Shown here: positions 1 to 12,220 of the stretch, piece by piece | Numbering within the stretch: the first letter of the stretch is position 1 | Layout of the letters: each line of letters begins with the position of its first letter | Assembly (NCBI RefSeq): GCF_018691265.1 | Contig: NW_024881322.1 | Coordinates: forward strand, 16,331,489 to 16,395,488 | DNA length: 64,000 bases | Direction: 5' to 3' | DNA from: Tyto alba | Taxonomy: Eukaryota > Chordata > Aves > Strigiformes > Tytonidae | Notes under the pieces: model-generated | Databases searched by the model: none | Seen by the model: only the letters and a program-made list of their open reading frames with translations | Told to the model about the DNA's origin: nothing | Translations under genes and position numbers: made by a program

Positions 1-305
1 GCAGGAGAGAGGGGGAGGGACTCTGGGTCAGGGATATTAGGGATGGGACGAGGGTTAATGGTTTTAAACTGTCAGAGGGCAGGTTTAGATGAGATCTAAG
101 GCAGAAAGTGTTCCCTGTGGGGGGGTGTGAGGCGCTGGCCCAGGGTGCCCAGAGCAGCTGTGGCTGCCCCCTCCCTGGAAGGGTTCAAGGCCAGGTTGGA
201 CGGGGCTGGGAGCCCCCTGGGCTGGGGGAAGGGGGCCCTGCCCGGGGCAGGGGGTGGCAGGAGGATTTAAGGTCTCTACCAACCCAAACCATTCTGTGGT
301 TCTAT
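1..305 (+). mobile_element. CR1 LINE, 3' end (runs in from the left edge)
   Basis: The sequence follows the avian CR1 3' region: 'ggttttaaactgtcagagggcaggtttagatgag', then 'gaggcgctggcccagggtgcccagagcagctgtggctgcccc', then 'ggttcaaggccaggttggacggggctgggag', closing with 'ccaacccaaaccattctgtggttctat'. It lacks coding sequence and is cut by the window edge. It lies antisense to the inferred TPK1 transcript. Open frames across it are incidental. Confidence 0.93.
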
Positions 306-3300
306 CCCAGCCAAAACCAGCACACCCGTTACTGGTAAGTGTCATCAGGAGTCTCACTCTTGCTCCATCCATTTCACAGCTGTTGGAACAGCACCGGGCT
401 ACTGAAAACATCAGATCCAGCTGTGGCAGCTTCTCAGCTTGCAATCACCATGGAGAAATGATACATCATGTAAAGCATTAATTACATTGCAAGAATTCAC
501 TGCGATGTATGAAGAATTTGTAATTGCTTAGACATCTCGAACTTAATCCCTTCACAATTAAGTCAACACAAGATCCCGAATCTGTACAAAAGGTGATCTG
601 GGTCCCTATTTGGCAAGCACAGGCCTCATCTCTTTCCGTATTATGACATTAAGGAAGAAAAACTAAGTAACCCTAAAAAAAAAACCCTGAAACAAACCTG
701 TGTTAAAAGTTCTGCTGAATTTGCACGGAATCTTAGTTTGCCCCCATTCATCAAGTGTATTTCAAAATCCCAAACAAAACTAAAACCTAATTTCTAGCAG
801 AATCTACATGTAGTGTGTCCACAGAGATAGTCACTGGTCAGTTTGTTGGGTTTTTTGTTTTGTTTTGTTTTGTTTTCCTCTGGAATAAAACATAAATTTT
901 AACCATGGTGAGCTGTATTCATTCTCAAGTACTGTCTGACCCTTTTATTTTGCAGTCAATTTAGTTCAATATTAATTGCTACTCAGAGGAATAAACCAGA
1001 CATCAGTCCAAACCCAACAAAAGCTGTGAGCTTTTTAGCTGAATGCATCTCTTCCTTAGCCCATTTCAGTATTTTCTTTATACAGCACATGCACAGGTAC
1101 CTATTTGAGCTAAAAAGAATTAATGTAGGACAGATGCATGTTTATTCTGAATGTGTTCATGATCTGATTGTCTCACCTCAGACTGGTATTTTGGTGATAT
1201 TCTGAAATGGTCATCTAGCCCTTCATGTACTGCTCTCTTCTCTCATCTCTCTAAACTCCATTCTTGCAGGTGTATCTTTGCAGTGCTCATCTGTTCTTGA
1301 GGTGCTTCTATGTACTCAAGAGCTTACAAAAAGGTAAGTGAGATGGAAAATATTTGCAAGTAAAGGCATTGCCTACAGCATACAGAACAAGCTCACTCTG
1401 GTATCAGAAACCATCCTGCTCCCTTAGTGCATGTGTCGGCCCAAACGCTCTCAATTTCTCAGGCTCATCAGCCAGAGCTGACTGATGTGCTGATACTGGT
1501 CCAGAGCTCTGCAGAGACACGAAAACCAGTTTGTTGATAGATTCTTGCTCAATGTGGAACATCCCACATGTGTAAAGAAGCATCATAAGACAACCCCAGT
1601 GGACCTTCATGCATCTCCATTTATTTTAAGATGCTCTGTAACCCTGAACGCAATCTAATCTCAGTTTCACATCCTGACACATCATTAAACATCATTCTGC
1701 TCAATTATTTGGGATCGGTAGGCAAGACAGTTCTGTTCAGCTTATGCCATTTCCAACTGCGTTTTGACTATCTCTTAACATCACTGCCCCCTGTATTTTC
1801 ACTTGTTATCCAAAAAGATCTTCCTTTCCTTGCTCAAATCTCAGAATTCTCTACATTTCCCTGTAATTGACACTTACTATGGTTTTCAGGTACACTGCCT
1901 AAAACTTTTTAAAAACACAGTCTGCATGCAAGACAGAGATAGCAAATTATCTCCTTTTTTAAAATACAACTGAAACAAGGCATTAGAAGAATTTTTCTTC
2001 CCCATATTGCAAAAATAAAGCCCAGACTGGTACCTAAATAAGGCAGGTAGTATGCTGCTTGCAGAGGAGTGTGCACACCCAGGATTGTGATATTTCTATG
2101 AACTATGAGTTGGAGGAAAAGACTTTAATTTCTCTAAATACAAATGTATCCAAGAGCAGCTTTGGAGGTACCACTGCACACATTATCCACATTCTTGACC
2201 AAATTTCGGTAGCAGAACAAAACTGGCTCTATGATGTCTCAGGACTCTAACTTTTTACCGAGGATTAATCCTCATGTCTTCAGTTATGGAATTTGTAGAG
2301 CTGCCTGGCAACCTTACCTAGTCCAACCGATTAATCAGTGCTCAGTCCTTCATGTGGACAGCTTTTCAACCGGCTCTGCAGTTTTTGCTCCATGGCTTGT
2401 CCTCATCAGAAGAGGCACAGAGTACTCATTACTTGGCCCTAGTTAATTTATAAACTATTCTCATTTATCAACCGTAATAAGTAGCCTTGATCATAGTTTG
2501 AGAACACAGTTCCTTGTTCTTGATAGCATTTTCTGTGAAAACAACTGTGGCACAAAACATTTTAAAATGACAAGATGAAAGAGTCCGTTTGTAAAATGAA
2601 AACACTCTTGGAATACAATTAGATTTAGAAACAAGTTTTAGCAGAAGAACTATGAAAAATAGTTTAATGATAAATGGTTTTATATTTTAAAGTTTTACTT
2701 CTCATTATATTCTATAATGCATAAAGTCCACCATTCACAAGCTACTGGCTTCACTAACACTAAATTTAAACAGATTTGAAGTATACAATCATCTGTTCTC
2801 AAAATAAAGGTGCCCATTCAAATGCAAATTGTTAAAAGTCAGAACTTCTGGCTTTCACATATTTATAAAAAGAGAGCAGAGTCTACTAAAAAAAGAGAAT
2901 AGGAAAGAAAACCAAGAAATAAACATCCAGAATATGTTTCCGCTTCAACAATCACTAATAAGTTTACTGAAAGAGCATTTTAGAGACAGCAAAAACTAAT
3001 CTGAATAATTTATCTGTGGGTGTTATTTGTGTGCAGTCCCATTATATAATATTCAGTAATTTGATATCACCGGGCAGGCTCTATACCCGCTCTCTCCAGG
3101 AATCTTCGAGACTATGAAAAAAATAGCTGAAAAAGTGAACAGGTGCTATAGCACCAGCAATCCTTCTCTACATCTCTGAAGGGCAACAGTGCAGATCACT
3201 CAGCTTCAAGGTCATTTATTAACATACATTCATTTTAAGGCATTGATAACACACGTATTTCTGTGCTCCCAGACTCAACACTGATCTTGGCATTCTGCTC

Positions 3301-6300
3301 AGTCTTAACAAAGCTTCTTTCAAATCTAAAATGGCTCTTGCCATGTACAATATAAAGTTCATATTTTAAATTTTAAATGACAAGTACTATTGCAGCAAAG
3401 ACCCAGACTGGTTTGAGGCTTGTAAGAACTTTCTAGTTTTGCTTTGTTTCAAAGAGAAGAAAACTCCCACCCTCCCATCCTGCCCAATACACTTGTAAAA
3501 AGTATTGCCCCATAAAAGCAAGCATTGCCTGCCTAATCCTTCATTTCTATTGATGTTCTGAGATTCAGAAGAAACACAGGCATACATTTCAACCTAATGC
3601 TACGCACAGAGCCAGCTTTCCCTGGATCCCGATAATTACTCCTTAGGCACAATGAACCGAAACACTATAAAGTGCAGAGTGCTCTTAGGCCAGCTCAGGA
3701 CTCTTCTCCGAGCTGCTTTCTTCAGCGTGACTCAATGTACAGATATTTTATCACTACAAAGTCCTAACTTCTAGCATCGGGGTGGCGATAAATGATTTTT
3801 ACCATGTCATAAAGCCAGAAATCACCTAGATGGCGGTGACATTCCTCTACTTACAGTACACTGGGGGCACAGATACAGCTATTTGAAGAAGAAGCTGAAG
3901 CAATACAAACCCTCTGATTGAGAGACCTGGGATTAACTGGAAGTGTCCCTATATTCTCCTTTCCTCAGCCACTTTTTTTCCCTGTTTTTTCCAGAATTAC
4001 TGTTCTGGACAAATCATGACCCTTTATTTTCTTGGTTGGCAATTATAATTTGGCTTATGGTGCTCTTACTGGGACAGCACAGTTTTATGGGCTGAGCACC
4101 TCGTTGGCAGCCAGGAGACCTGGTTTCTGAGTTGAACTGTCCATCTGTTTTGTATTTGCTCATCACTCCATCTCCCCAGACTTTTGTCCTGGTCCTTCTC
4201 ATCCACTCCTTAACAAGATCGAGATTATTCCAGAAAAGCCGAGTCTCACGCTTAGGTCTGTTGGCTAAAACAACAGGGTCCTAAGGCTGTCTTTGAATGT
4301 CTTGAGGTATTTAACAACAAAAAGAAAAAGAAAATCTGTGGATTTATGCCAAAATGTTCAGGTAGTTGGAGTGCTAGTGCAGATCAAGTTTGCCTCCACC
4401 TAGGACCTACTATTCCTTATTAAGTACTGATTTCAGGAGGAATGGTGCCTGTTCCTTTTATAGGCTCAGCTTTTACCAAGGAAATACCAGAAACTCTGAT
4501 GAAACCACATGAACAAGGACAGTATTTTAGCCCTTCTTAAGGGCTATTTGTCCACACTTTAAAGGTGACTGAGAATCTGAGATGATTTGGTAATTCCCCG
4601 GATGACTTCGAGCAAACTGGGAACAAATCAAAGGTCTTGATTCCCAGTTCTCCATTTTAACCAGTAGACAACGCTCTCACTCTTACTCTAGATGAAATCT
4701 GGTACACCTATCTCTGCCACTTGTGAATCATTCTGAAGTTCTATCTAAGAGCGCTTTTCTTATTTACTCCTCTGTAAAGAAATCATGGTCCTGTACTATG
4801 GCAGTAACTCACTTTCAGTGTCTCCTCAAATAAAAGAAACAAAGCATGCATGCATCTGTGTACACACATGTACAGCAGGGATTAAAAACTAGCCATTTCA
4901 TAGCTTCCGTGAGAGTATGAGGAGACTAAGCCTTCTTTCTAATAGAGGTCTAACTTTCAGGAGTCACAACAACGGGCAACACTGTGACCTCCTATCATTA
5001 TTAGTTATAAATATTAGCATTTTTCTACAATTTCCATCCTGACGAGCAAAAGCAAAAAAAATAAAGAGTAACTTAATCTCAACTGAATTCTGCTAATATT
5101 TGCTCCCCCCCTCCCTCTTTTTTTTTTTTAAAAAAAATATCAGATGATAATCTGTTGTTTGATTTTCAGGTTGAGGGGATGGTAGAAAAGCCCTTGTCCA
5201 TTTGCTGTTATGGTTTATGGAATACAGTAGTAACTACAATTAGAAACACCTCCAAGTAAACCTAGCTGTAAAACAGCTTTCACAGCTGGTTGCTGGGTGT
5301 CTCCCTCAAAATATATCTCCACTTGGTGAGATCTCCAAAACACAAGTACTTCCGTCCCTCCTAAAATTCTCAGGTGAATCTGAACTATGGCTATGCAACT
5401 CCCAGATTCTTCCTTTATATCATCTGATGACCAACTGAATAGAAATAAAGCACTACAGTGTCTTAGTCAGTAACTCCAGAAGAATACATACTCCTGGTAT
5501 GACTTTATACTGCTGTTTAATATCAAGAGGAATCAAGCAGTAAAAAAAAGCACCAATGATTTTCACCTCTAATCATTTCTATGAGCATCTGATTCAGAGA
5601 CCCAATAGGCCTGATATGCCCAGTGATGTTAGTGCCCTAGTACTTTCGGGAAACACCTCCCAGTACAGGAAGCTCATCTGGGTTTAAATTGAAGACTGAG
5701 TCTATGAGTATCTCGTGATATCTCAACTCTTCATTGTTTCTGAAACAATTTTGAATTATATTTACAGTGCATGGCTACTGGAATGAAAATGTGTTTAAAA
5801 ATGTAATCGAGTGAAAGTAATTAAATTGAAGACATAACAGAAAAAAGCCAAAACCTAGATATTCTTAATGTATCTTGAGAATTTCTCATCTGCACTACCT
5901 GAAACACATTATGTAACTCTAAATGGATTCATCTTTCCAAACACTGAGATAAGTTGCTTTAGTTTTTTTTGAAATTTTTTGGTGCCTAGATGTTTTCTAA
6001 GTAAGCTAAGATTTAAAAACTGATCCCATGTTAGCTATTTCCTAAAGAAGCAGACTGTGGATTGGGATGGGTTTTCTGAACACTCCTGCAGAATTTATTA
6101 GGATAAACTCAAGATCCTGATTTTGATCTTTAAACATTGCTACAGTTTTCAGGTCAAGCAAAAATGTCTGATGTAAAAGATTTCCTTAAGCCATTTGACA
6201 AATAAAGCAGTGCCTCAGCTTTCAACTTTCTTGGCTTTCAGACTGTAACCCCTCAATTCAAAGAACTCTTCACCACTAGCAGCAATGGGAAAACCATTTC

Positions 6301-7109
6301 AAACAGCTTTGACCTCACAGTTTTGGAGGCCATTTTTTTTTTTTAACATTACTAAAACATATCCTTATATCAACATTAATAAAGCAAAAACTTCACACGT
6401 ATAGTGATCTCACATCCTCCCCAAAACATACAATGAATAGATTTTAAAGACAAGAAAAGACCACTGTACTCTTCTAGTGTAACTCTATATCAGAAAATCT
6501 CATTCAATGTTTTCTGCATCAGTGCCCTACATTTTGCCAGAATATAAGATAGCTTAAAAACAATATCCAGTTTAATTTGAAGAGTTCAAGCAAAGAATTC
6601 CTCTCAACTCTACATTAAGCTACATCAATGGCTAATTACCCTCATAAGTACTGTATTTCTAATCCTATATGGAACATAGTGAAGTATATATGAATTTCTC
6701 ACTCTATAATCCTATTAGGGACCCACTTTTCCATGAGTAGAAGGTTATTCAGGAAACCAGACAAATGTCTTATTTTACATATAGGTATTGCTAGCTCTTG
6801 CCCCCCCTGAATCTTTTTTGTTGATCTTGACAACGGAGACAGTGGTTTCTAAGATTAGGCAAATTAAGTCTAAGTTATAAATAGCCAGTTGAACTATCCA
6901 ACAAAAGGAAGACAGGACGGCTGGTAAATTGGCAATTATTTAGGGTCAGTAGTACCAGAATGTGTGCATGAAGACATCAAAATATACAGGCAATTTCCAT
7001 CTTTCACACAAGTAAATGTGTGACTACTTTTGCTCATGGAAGTTATCTTAGCTTAGTGTTCCTATTCAAAGGTTAGGCCTAGTGCTTTCTTTTCAAACCT
7101 CTGAGGCAA
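306..7109. other. Intronic DNA without recognisable genes
   Basis: AT-rich, apparently single-copy sequence. I see only short simple repeats: a TTTTG run at 851-876, a T12 then A8 block at 5118-5137 and a T12 run at 6333-6344. Open frames are all short and without recognisable motifs. Confidence 0.75.
851..876. repeat. (TTTTG)n microsatellite
   Basis: Four to five tandem TTTTG units after a T6 run. Confidence 0.85.
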
Positions 7110-7940
7110 AACAAAGCCCTGGAGAATGCATGCAGCATAGGGAAAAACATCATGAGTTAGAGATCTGTGTGCAGTTGCAGAGCTGCAATCTTGCTGGGAT
7201 CGTGGAAACATGGATGGAGCGTTGCACCGAGGGGATGAAGGCTCTCTAGGAAGGACAGGATGGGAAGACGAGGAGGAGGAGGAGTTGCTCTTTGTGTGAG
7301 AGAGCAGCTGGAGTGCGTGGAGGTCTGCCTGGGGATGGATGAAGTCAGGCAAGCTAAAGCCCAAATGGAATTGAATCTGGCCAGGGATGTCAAAGACAGA
7401 GTGAAGGGCTTCTCTAAGTACACAGGCGACAAAAGGAAGACTAGAAAAAGTGTGGGCCCATTGCTTAATGAAACAGGGGTTCTGGTTACAGAAAACATGG
7501 AAAAGGCTGAGGTAGTGAACGCCTCCTTTGCTTCAGTATTTACTAGCAAGACCAGCCCTCAGGAATCCCAGAACCAAAAACCAGGGGGAAAGACTGGAGC
7601 AAGGAAAATGTACTCTTGATGGAAAAGGATCAGGTCAGGGAGTACTTAAGCAACACAGACGTATATATGCGCCCAGATGTGATGCACACGAGTGCTGAGG
7701 TCATTGCAAGGCCACCCGTGATAATATTTGATCTATCATGGTGACTGGTGGAAGTGCCTGAAGACAGGAGCAAAGCAAATATCATTCCTGTCTTCAAGAA
7801 GGGCAAGAAGGAGGACTCAGAACTACAGGCTGCTCAGCCTCATCTCAGTCCCTGGGAAGGTGACAGGGGAGACAATCCTGGAAACCATTTCCAGGCATGT
7901 GAAGGGCAAGAAACTCCTCAGGAGTAGTCTGCATGGAAAA
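7110..7940 (+). mobile_element. CR1 LINE ORF2 fragment with internal deletion
   Basis: Three pieces of CR1 ORF2 can be followed. First comes the start of the endonuclease, with HELEICVQLQSCNLAGIVETW at about 7146-7208 and RRGGGGVALCVREQLECVE at 7267-7323. Next, after a jump that skips most of the endonuclease, the linker before the reverse transcriptase reads VGPLLNETGVLVTENMEKAE around 7453-7512, then NASFASVF. Last is the start of the reverse transcriptase (EVPEDRSKANIIPVFKKGKK, about 7749-7808), ending near ISRHVKGKKLLRSS. Frameshifts and stops make it dead. The fragment is antisense to TPK1. The left end is approximate. Confidence 0.85.
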
Positions 7941-10900
7941 GTTTGTGATATGGCTAAATGTATTCATTGATATTTAAGAGTATAAAATTCAGTAAGTGTA
8001 AGCTGTAAAAGCTGTACAATTAAGACTTCTATTTTCCACATTAGGTTTTCAACACAAAGCCTGGGACATAGAAGAGTTCGTTAAATCCAAGTTAAAGTAG
8101 TAACATCACCTTGTACAGTCAAAATTGTTGATTCGTTCTGACTAAATCCTTGGAGAGGAGGAGGAGTGTCACTGAAAAACAAACTTTATGTAGCAATATG
8201 TATTCTTGAATATAACTTGCTTCTAAAAAGATTTTTTGAGGTCTCTGCTTGAAGTTTAGCAGCTCCTGGAAATGTTTACAAAATTTGTTCCTAATGTTCA
8301 AACACACATTTAGAGCTTCTTGAAGCTGCCTCCCTGAATGGCCAGTTCAGAGAAGAATTTTATAGTAGTAACTGCATTTTCATGCATCACCTAAGTTTGC
8401 CTCCTGTATGTTTTCTATGGAGGAAGTGATACCTCAAAATACACAACCATTTTTCAGTTTCACTGCTACTCTTATACTTTATGCAGTTCACAAAAAGAAA
8501 CTGGAAGGGTAGCAAAAGTGATGTTCTTAGTGATTGTAGGCAACCAACCTCATGTCATATATTAAGTCTCATATAATGAAATAACCAACTAGAACCCCAG
8601 AAAGCCAGTATTTTTTTGATAGGATTATCCTTCCTCTTACAGAGCCCACCACTCCGCTCTTTAACCTGAAACTCTTCACGTTGCAAAACTTGAGAACACA
8701 ATGGATTTGACATCTCTCTGGAAAACAGCATCTGAGACACAAGTGCTAATGATTGTTTTTACAGGTGCCAATATGATGATAGTTTTCAATGCATCGTCAC
8801 CTTCATATACCCCAAAGACAGTGACACACAGGTTAATCGATGCCTTAAGATTTAATCAGAAAGTGTTGAGAAAGAAGTTGCTGTAGTGTGATACAGATAA
8901 GCAACAACCTAACTCTGAAGTGGCTAACAGTGCTTCACAGCGATTCAAGGAAATAACAGGATAGGCAAGGCAGACAAAATAAGACAGAGCAAAAATCCGT
9001 AAAGATCGGTAACTCACCTTTAACTCTGATTAGCTGCAAATGTTTAGCAATCAAAAACGGTTTAGCAGTGATTCTTATTTCTAAATGGGAAGTGATGTTA
9101 ACAAAGGAAAATATAGTCTAAGGAAAATAACCTTTCTGGGCTACAGAGCCAGAGAGAGAAAAGCAACACAGCACAGGAGTCAGTCCCTTCTCCCCCCCTG
9201 CCTTTCATCTGTCCCCAACGCTGACAGCTTCCAAGCACGGGCCTCTCTAAGGAAAAGTTATCCTGCCCTTTTGGTTACTCTTCCTACCTGTCCTACTCTA
9301 TAAGGCAATTTGTTTTAACACATCATTGAAAAAAAAAAAAACAACATTATTTCTCTTTATTACTAGTTACAAAAATGAAGGTTTTCTTGGGTTGGTTTGT
9401 TTTTAAACAAGAATAATTGCAATTCAGATTTGTTGAGCTATTTTTTACAGAAACTTATGGTAAAACCAACCAAACACATCATAAAAATGACACCACAAAC
9501 ATGGATTAAGACATATAACATGGTACATGTGTTAATCTCATAACCTGAAGTCACATTGCTAAACCAGCCTGTGCAGTGCTATAGTGAGGACGGTGAGAGC
9601 TTGCTTTGCTTGATGGGAATAGGTGAACCACTCAAGCACAGAAACAAGTCAAGACAATGATGGAGAAAAAAGGAAATGAAGGGAGGCAGGAAATGGGGGC
9701 CCCTGCATCTGCTCTTGCTGCTTTTCATTCAACAGCATAGGCTGACTTACCATGAGAAGCAAGTTAAAGGAATGTTCAGCACGGAGTAATTCTCCTGTAG
9801 ACCATTTTGTGTAGCTTCAGCCACAGCACTACTTATGAACTAACTGAAGAGAGGCCAATAAGAAAAGCTGACCAATAAAGCAAGCCCAAACACGCTAGGT
9901 TTATTTTAGCCAAAAGCAGAGGAAGCTGGATGTGGTGGTGGTGGGGCTCCCCCTTGAAGATTTTTAAGAACCAGCTAACTAGGCATGCGCCAAGAATAGA
10001 ACACGTAGGTTTGTCTTTACCTTGAAACAGAAGGAAAGAAGGAAGATTGCTTGAGGCCACTTCTAGCCCTATATTTTTCTAGGATTTGGAAATGGACTCT
10101 TCAAAACAGCAACAACTACTTCACTTATCTCCAAAGGAAGACATGCCTGTAGCAGTCCCATATTGCAAACTGCCCTCTTCCCAGAATGTTGTAATTTATT
10201 CCCATTCTAAAAGATTCTTCACGCACTTTGGTGTCACTGAGAACCAAGACCAAAATATCAATCAAATTCTTTATTTATATGTCTTGAATATAATGATCTC
10301 GCTAGAATTAAAGGACTGTAGTTTTTAGGGTTTGATACAACACAATTTGATATCAGGGCTTTGAATAAAATAGAGTTTTAAACAGAAGGTTAAGACAGCA
10401 TTAAAAAAATGATTAGCATGTCAGTAGAGTCTGAGCAGACAGCTCTTTAATAACACCAGACAGGGAATTTAAGGGAAAATACTTCAGAGAAGTAAATGAA
10501 TATTCTTTCCAGCAGAATGATTTCTTTAAAGACAAAAATCAAAATTATGCAGGTCTGGGGTTTTTTTCTTTTTTTTTTTTTTTTTTTTTTTGTTTCAAAA
10601 GAATCACTTTGAAGGTAAAATATAACTACTCACAGCAATTAAGATGAGAAGAAGAAAGATAGAGAAAAAGTATACTCCAAGGGCCAAGTATGTAAGACTG
10701 AAAGAACTATTTGGTCAAGGTATAATCATCCATTTTCCCTTGAATTATATTTATTTAATACAAAAATAAAGGTGTGCAGAAGAGATGAATGGCTTACAGG
10801 AGAAGGTAAAATGAAAGATCTAAAATGTTGTTCTTTGGAAAGCTTCACCATTCAAAGAGAACTGCTTGCTGCAAGTCAAACAGATTTGTGTTTGAATTCA

Positions 10901-12124
10901 AGATTAAATTGTGCATGGCTCTGTGAGCAACTATTAGGAGAAGATAAATAGAAGATTACAGAAGGAATACTCCTACAACAGCCAGTAGTGCTTGACTGAC
11001 TCCACTCTTGGTGTTAGCAGTTGCAGATCTCAGCCATCAAACTTCCCACAGGTGACAAAGGAAGAAGTTTTAAGTTAACTTTTACTTTGACTACAGTCTT
11101 CCTTTCCAACCCTGGTCTTTACTCTGAAGGACAGGAGGAAACCGGGCTTCCCCTGGCCTCTGCCATACACGTGCCATGAGATGAAACACAAACTACATGC
11201 CAGATTTTGCTGTATGAACAGAATTTTTCATAAGTTTGTAAGTTCTACCAAATACCTGTCTCATTCCATTGCCCAGAGTGTCAGTTTTATTCATTTGTTT
11301 GCTTTTATTAAACTATTTATTTATGAATTCTTGCTCAAAACAACTGAAAATCCTTAAGACAAGCAAAAAGGATCCTTAGCAACCTCAGATTACACAGTAT
11401 TCCATGGTTCCACTACAAAAATGAGAAAGGACTTGAATGCAGTATTTTGCATCAGAACCCCAGCTCAACAGTTCTGGGGCAGAAACCTGGGATATTTTAC
11501 AATTTTAAATGCCGCTACAGAAAGCAACAACATATTCTCCTTTCAGTCATACTTCCTCACTTGGCATATACATTTATAGATAACCTCTGTACTTGCCTTT
11601 TGTCACTTACGATGCCCTAATGTTAATTTAGAAATACATAAAAAGGAAAAGTAGACTTCCTATTTTATTACCCATCTCACTTCTCAAAGCAAACATTTCG
11701 TCTAAGGCCTCACAAGAAGAATGAAGAGGACATACTTTGTTTTAGCTGCTGGTGAAAGGCATCAGATGTTCCTCTAGTCAACCCTTGCTAGGGGCACAGG
11801 AAATTTTTTTCAGAGGCTGCATCGAAGGCCTAGCTCTGATGGATGCATAAAATAAGACAGACCAAAAGCAGAGCTTTCAAGAAGAAAAAAAAGCAGTAGC
11901 CTTAAGGATAAAAGGTATTTCAGGATACCTGTGTGGTTTTAAAAATTGTATCTGGGAATGAAAATTAAAGATAATGTGGAGAAAATACTATACTACCTGC
12001 CACAGTTCATCGAAGTACCATGCACAGAGCAGACAGCTACTCCAGTAACCGAACAGATCATGTTCCTCTGTCTTTTAGTTTCACTGAGAAGAGATGACTT
12101 CAATGACCTCAAGTTTATTGTTAA
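7941..12124. other. Intronic DNA without recognisable genes
   Basis: AT-rich non-coding sequence up to the exon's donor. An A-run (about 9329-9341) and a 30-bp T-rich tract (10561-10591) are the only repeats noticed. Confidence 0.75.
10561..10591. repeat. Poly-T tract
   Basis: T7, C, then T23. It could be the reverse-strand tail of an old retroposed copy, but no partner sequence is recognisable. Confidence 0.85.
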
Positions 12125-12130
12125 ACATAC
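12125..12130 (-). promoter_or_regulatory. TPK1: Splice donor of the TPK1 exon
   Basis: The minus strand reads GACAG then GTATGT, a good match to the vertebrate 5' splice consensus. It leaves a codon split after its second base (AG plus one base). The homologous human position is Ser, so AG plus a pyrimidine would agree. Confidence 0.87.
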
Positions 12131-12200
12131 CTGTCCTGGTTTCCTTCCGTGATGTGATAGAGATGATTGGCACCTCCATCAGCACAAGCTCTCAGTGCAG
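12131..12200 (-). CDS. TPK1: Internal coding exon of thiamin pyrophosphokinase 1 (70 bp)
   Basis: TPK1 transfers pyrophosphate from ATP to thiamin in the cytosol, making the cofactor thiamin diphosphate. Read on the minus strand, the exon opens with two bases of a split codon, runs 22 complete codons and ends with two bases (AG) of another split codon. The only open phase includes [17 protein letters not shown], which matches the conserved [17 protein letters not shown] block of vertebrate TPK1, roughly residues 40-60. DGGAN belongs to the catalytic-domain core. Differences from the human block are His for Arg after GGAN and His for Asp after LY. The exon is bounded by a pyrimidine-rich acceptor ending TTGCAG and a GTATGT donor. 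At 70 bp it is not a multiple of three, so skipping it would shift the frame. The rest of the gene must lie outside the window or was missed. Family assignment rests on recalled protein similarity, not a search. Confidence 0.93.
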
Positions 12201-12220
12201 CTGCAAGTGAAGAAACAGAA
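12201..12220 (-). promoter_or_regulatory. TPK1: Splice acceptor of the TPK1 exon
   Basis: Read on the minus strand this is a pyrimidine-rich tract (TTCTGTTTCTTCACTTG) ending in CAG directly before the exon, a strong vertebrate 3' splice site. It fixes the first exon base at 12200. Confidence 0.88.

Larger units (their letters stand above)
1..12130 (-). other. TPK1: TPK1 intron downstream of the exon (partial)
   Basis: By inference from the exon orientation, everything left of the donor is the downstream intron, continuing past the window edge. I looked on the minus strand for the next expected segment (the FLPEF...GDFDS region and the DQD...DFTKC region) and did not see it. The interval holds two CR1 fragments and otherwise AT-rich DNA. 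Confidence 0.7.

Noticed and set aside
9017..9032. 16-bp segment with a good acceptor and donor on the minus strand
   Set aside because: Splice-like signals flank it, but it is far too short and does not encode any expected TPK1 residues.
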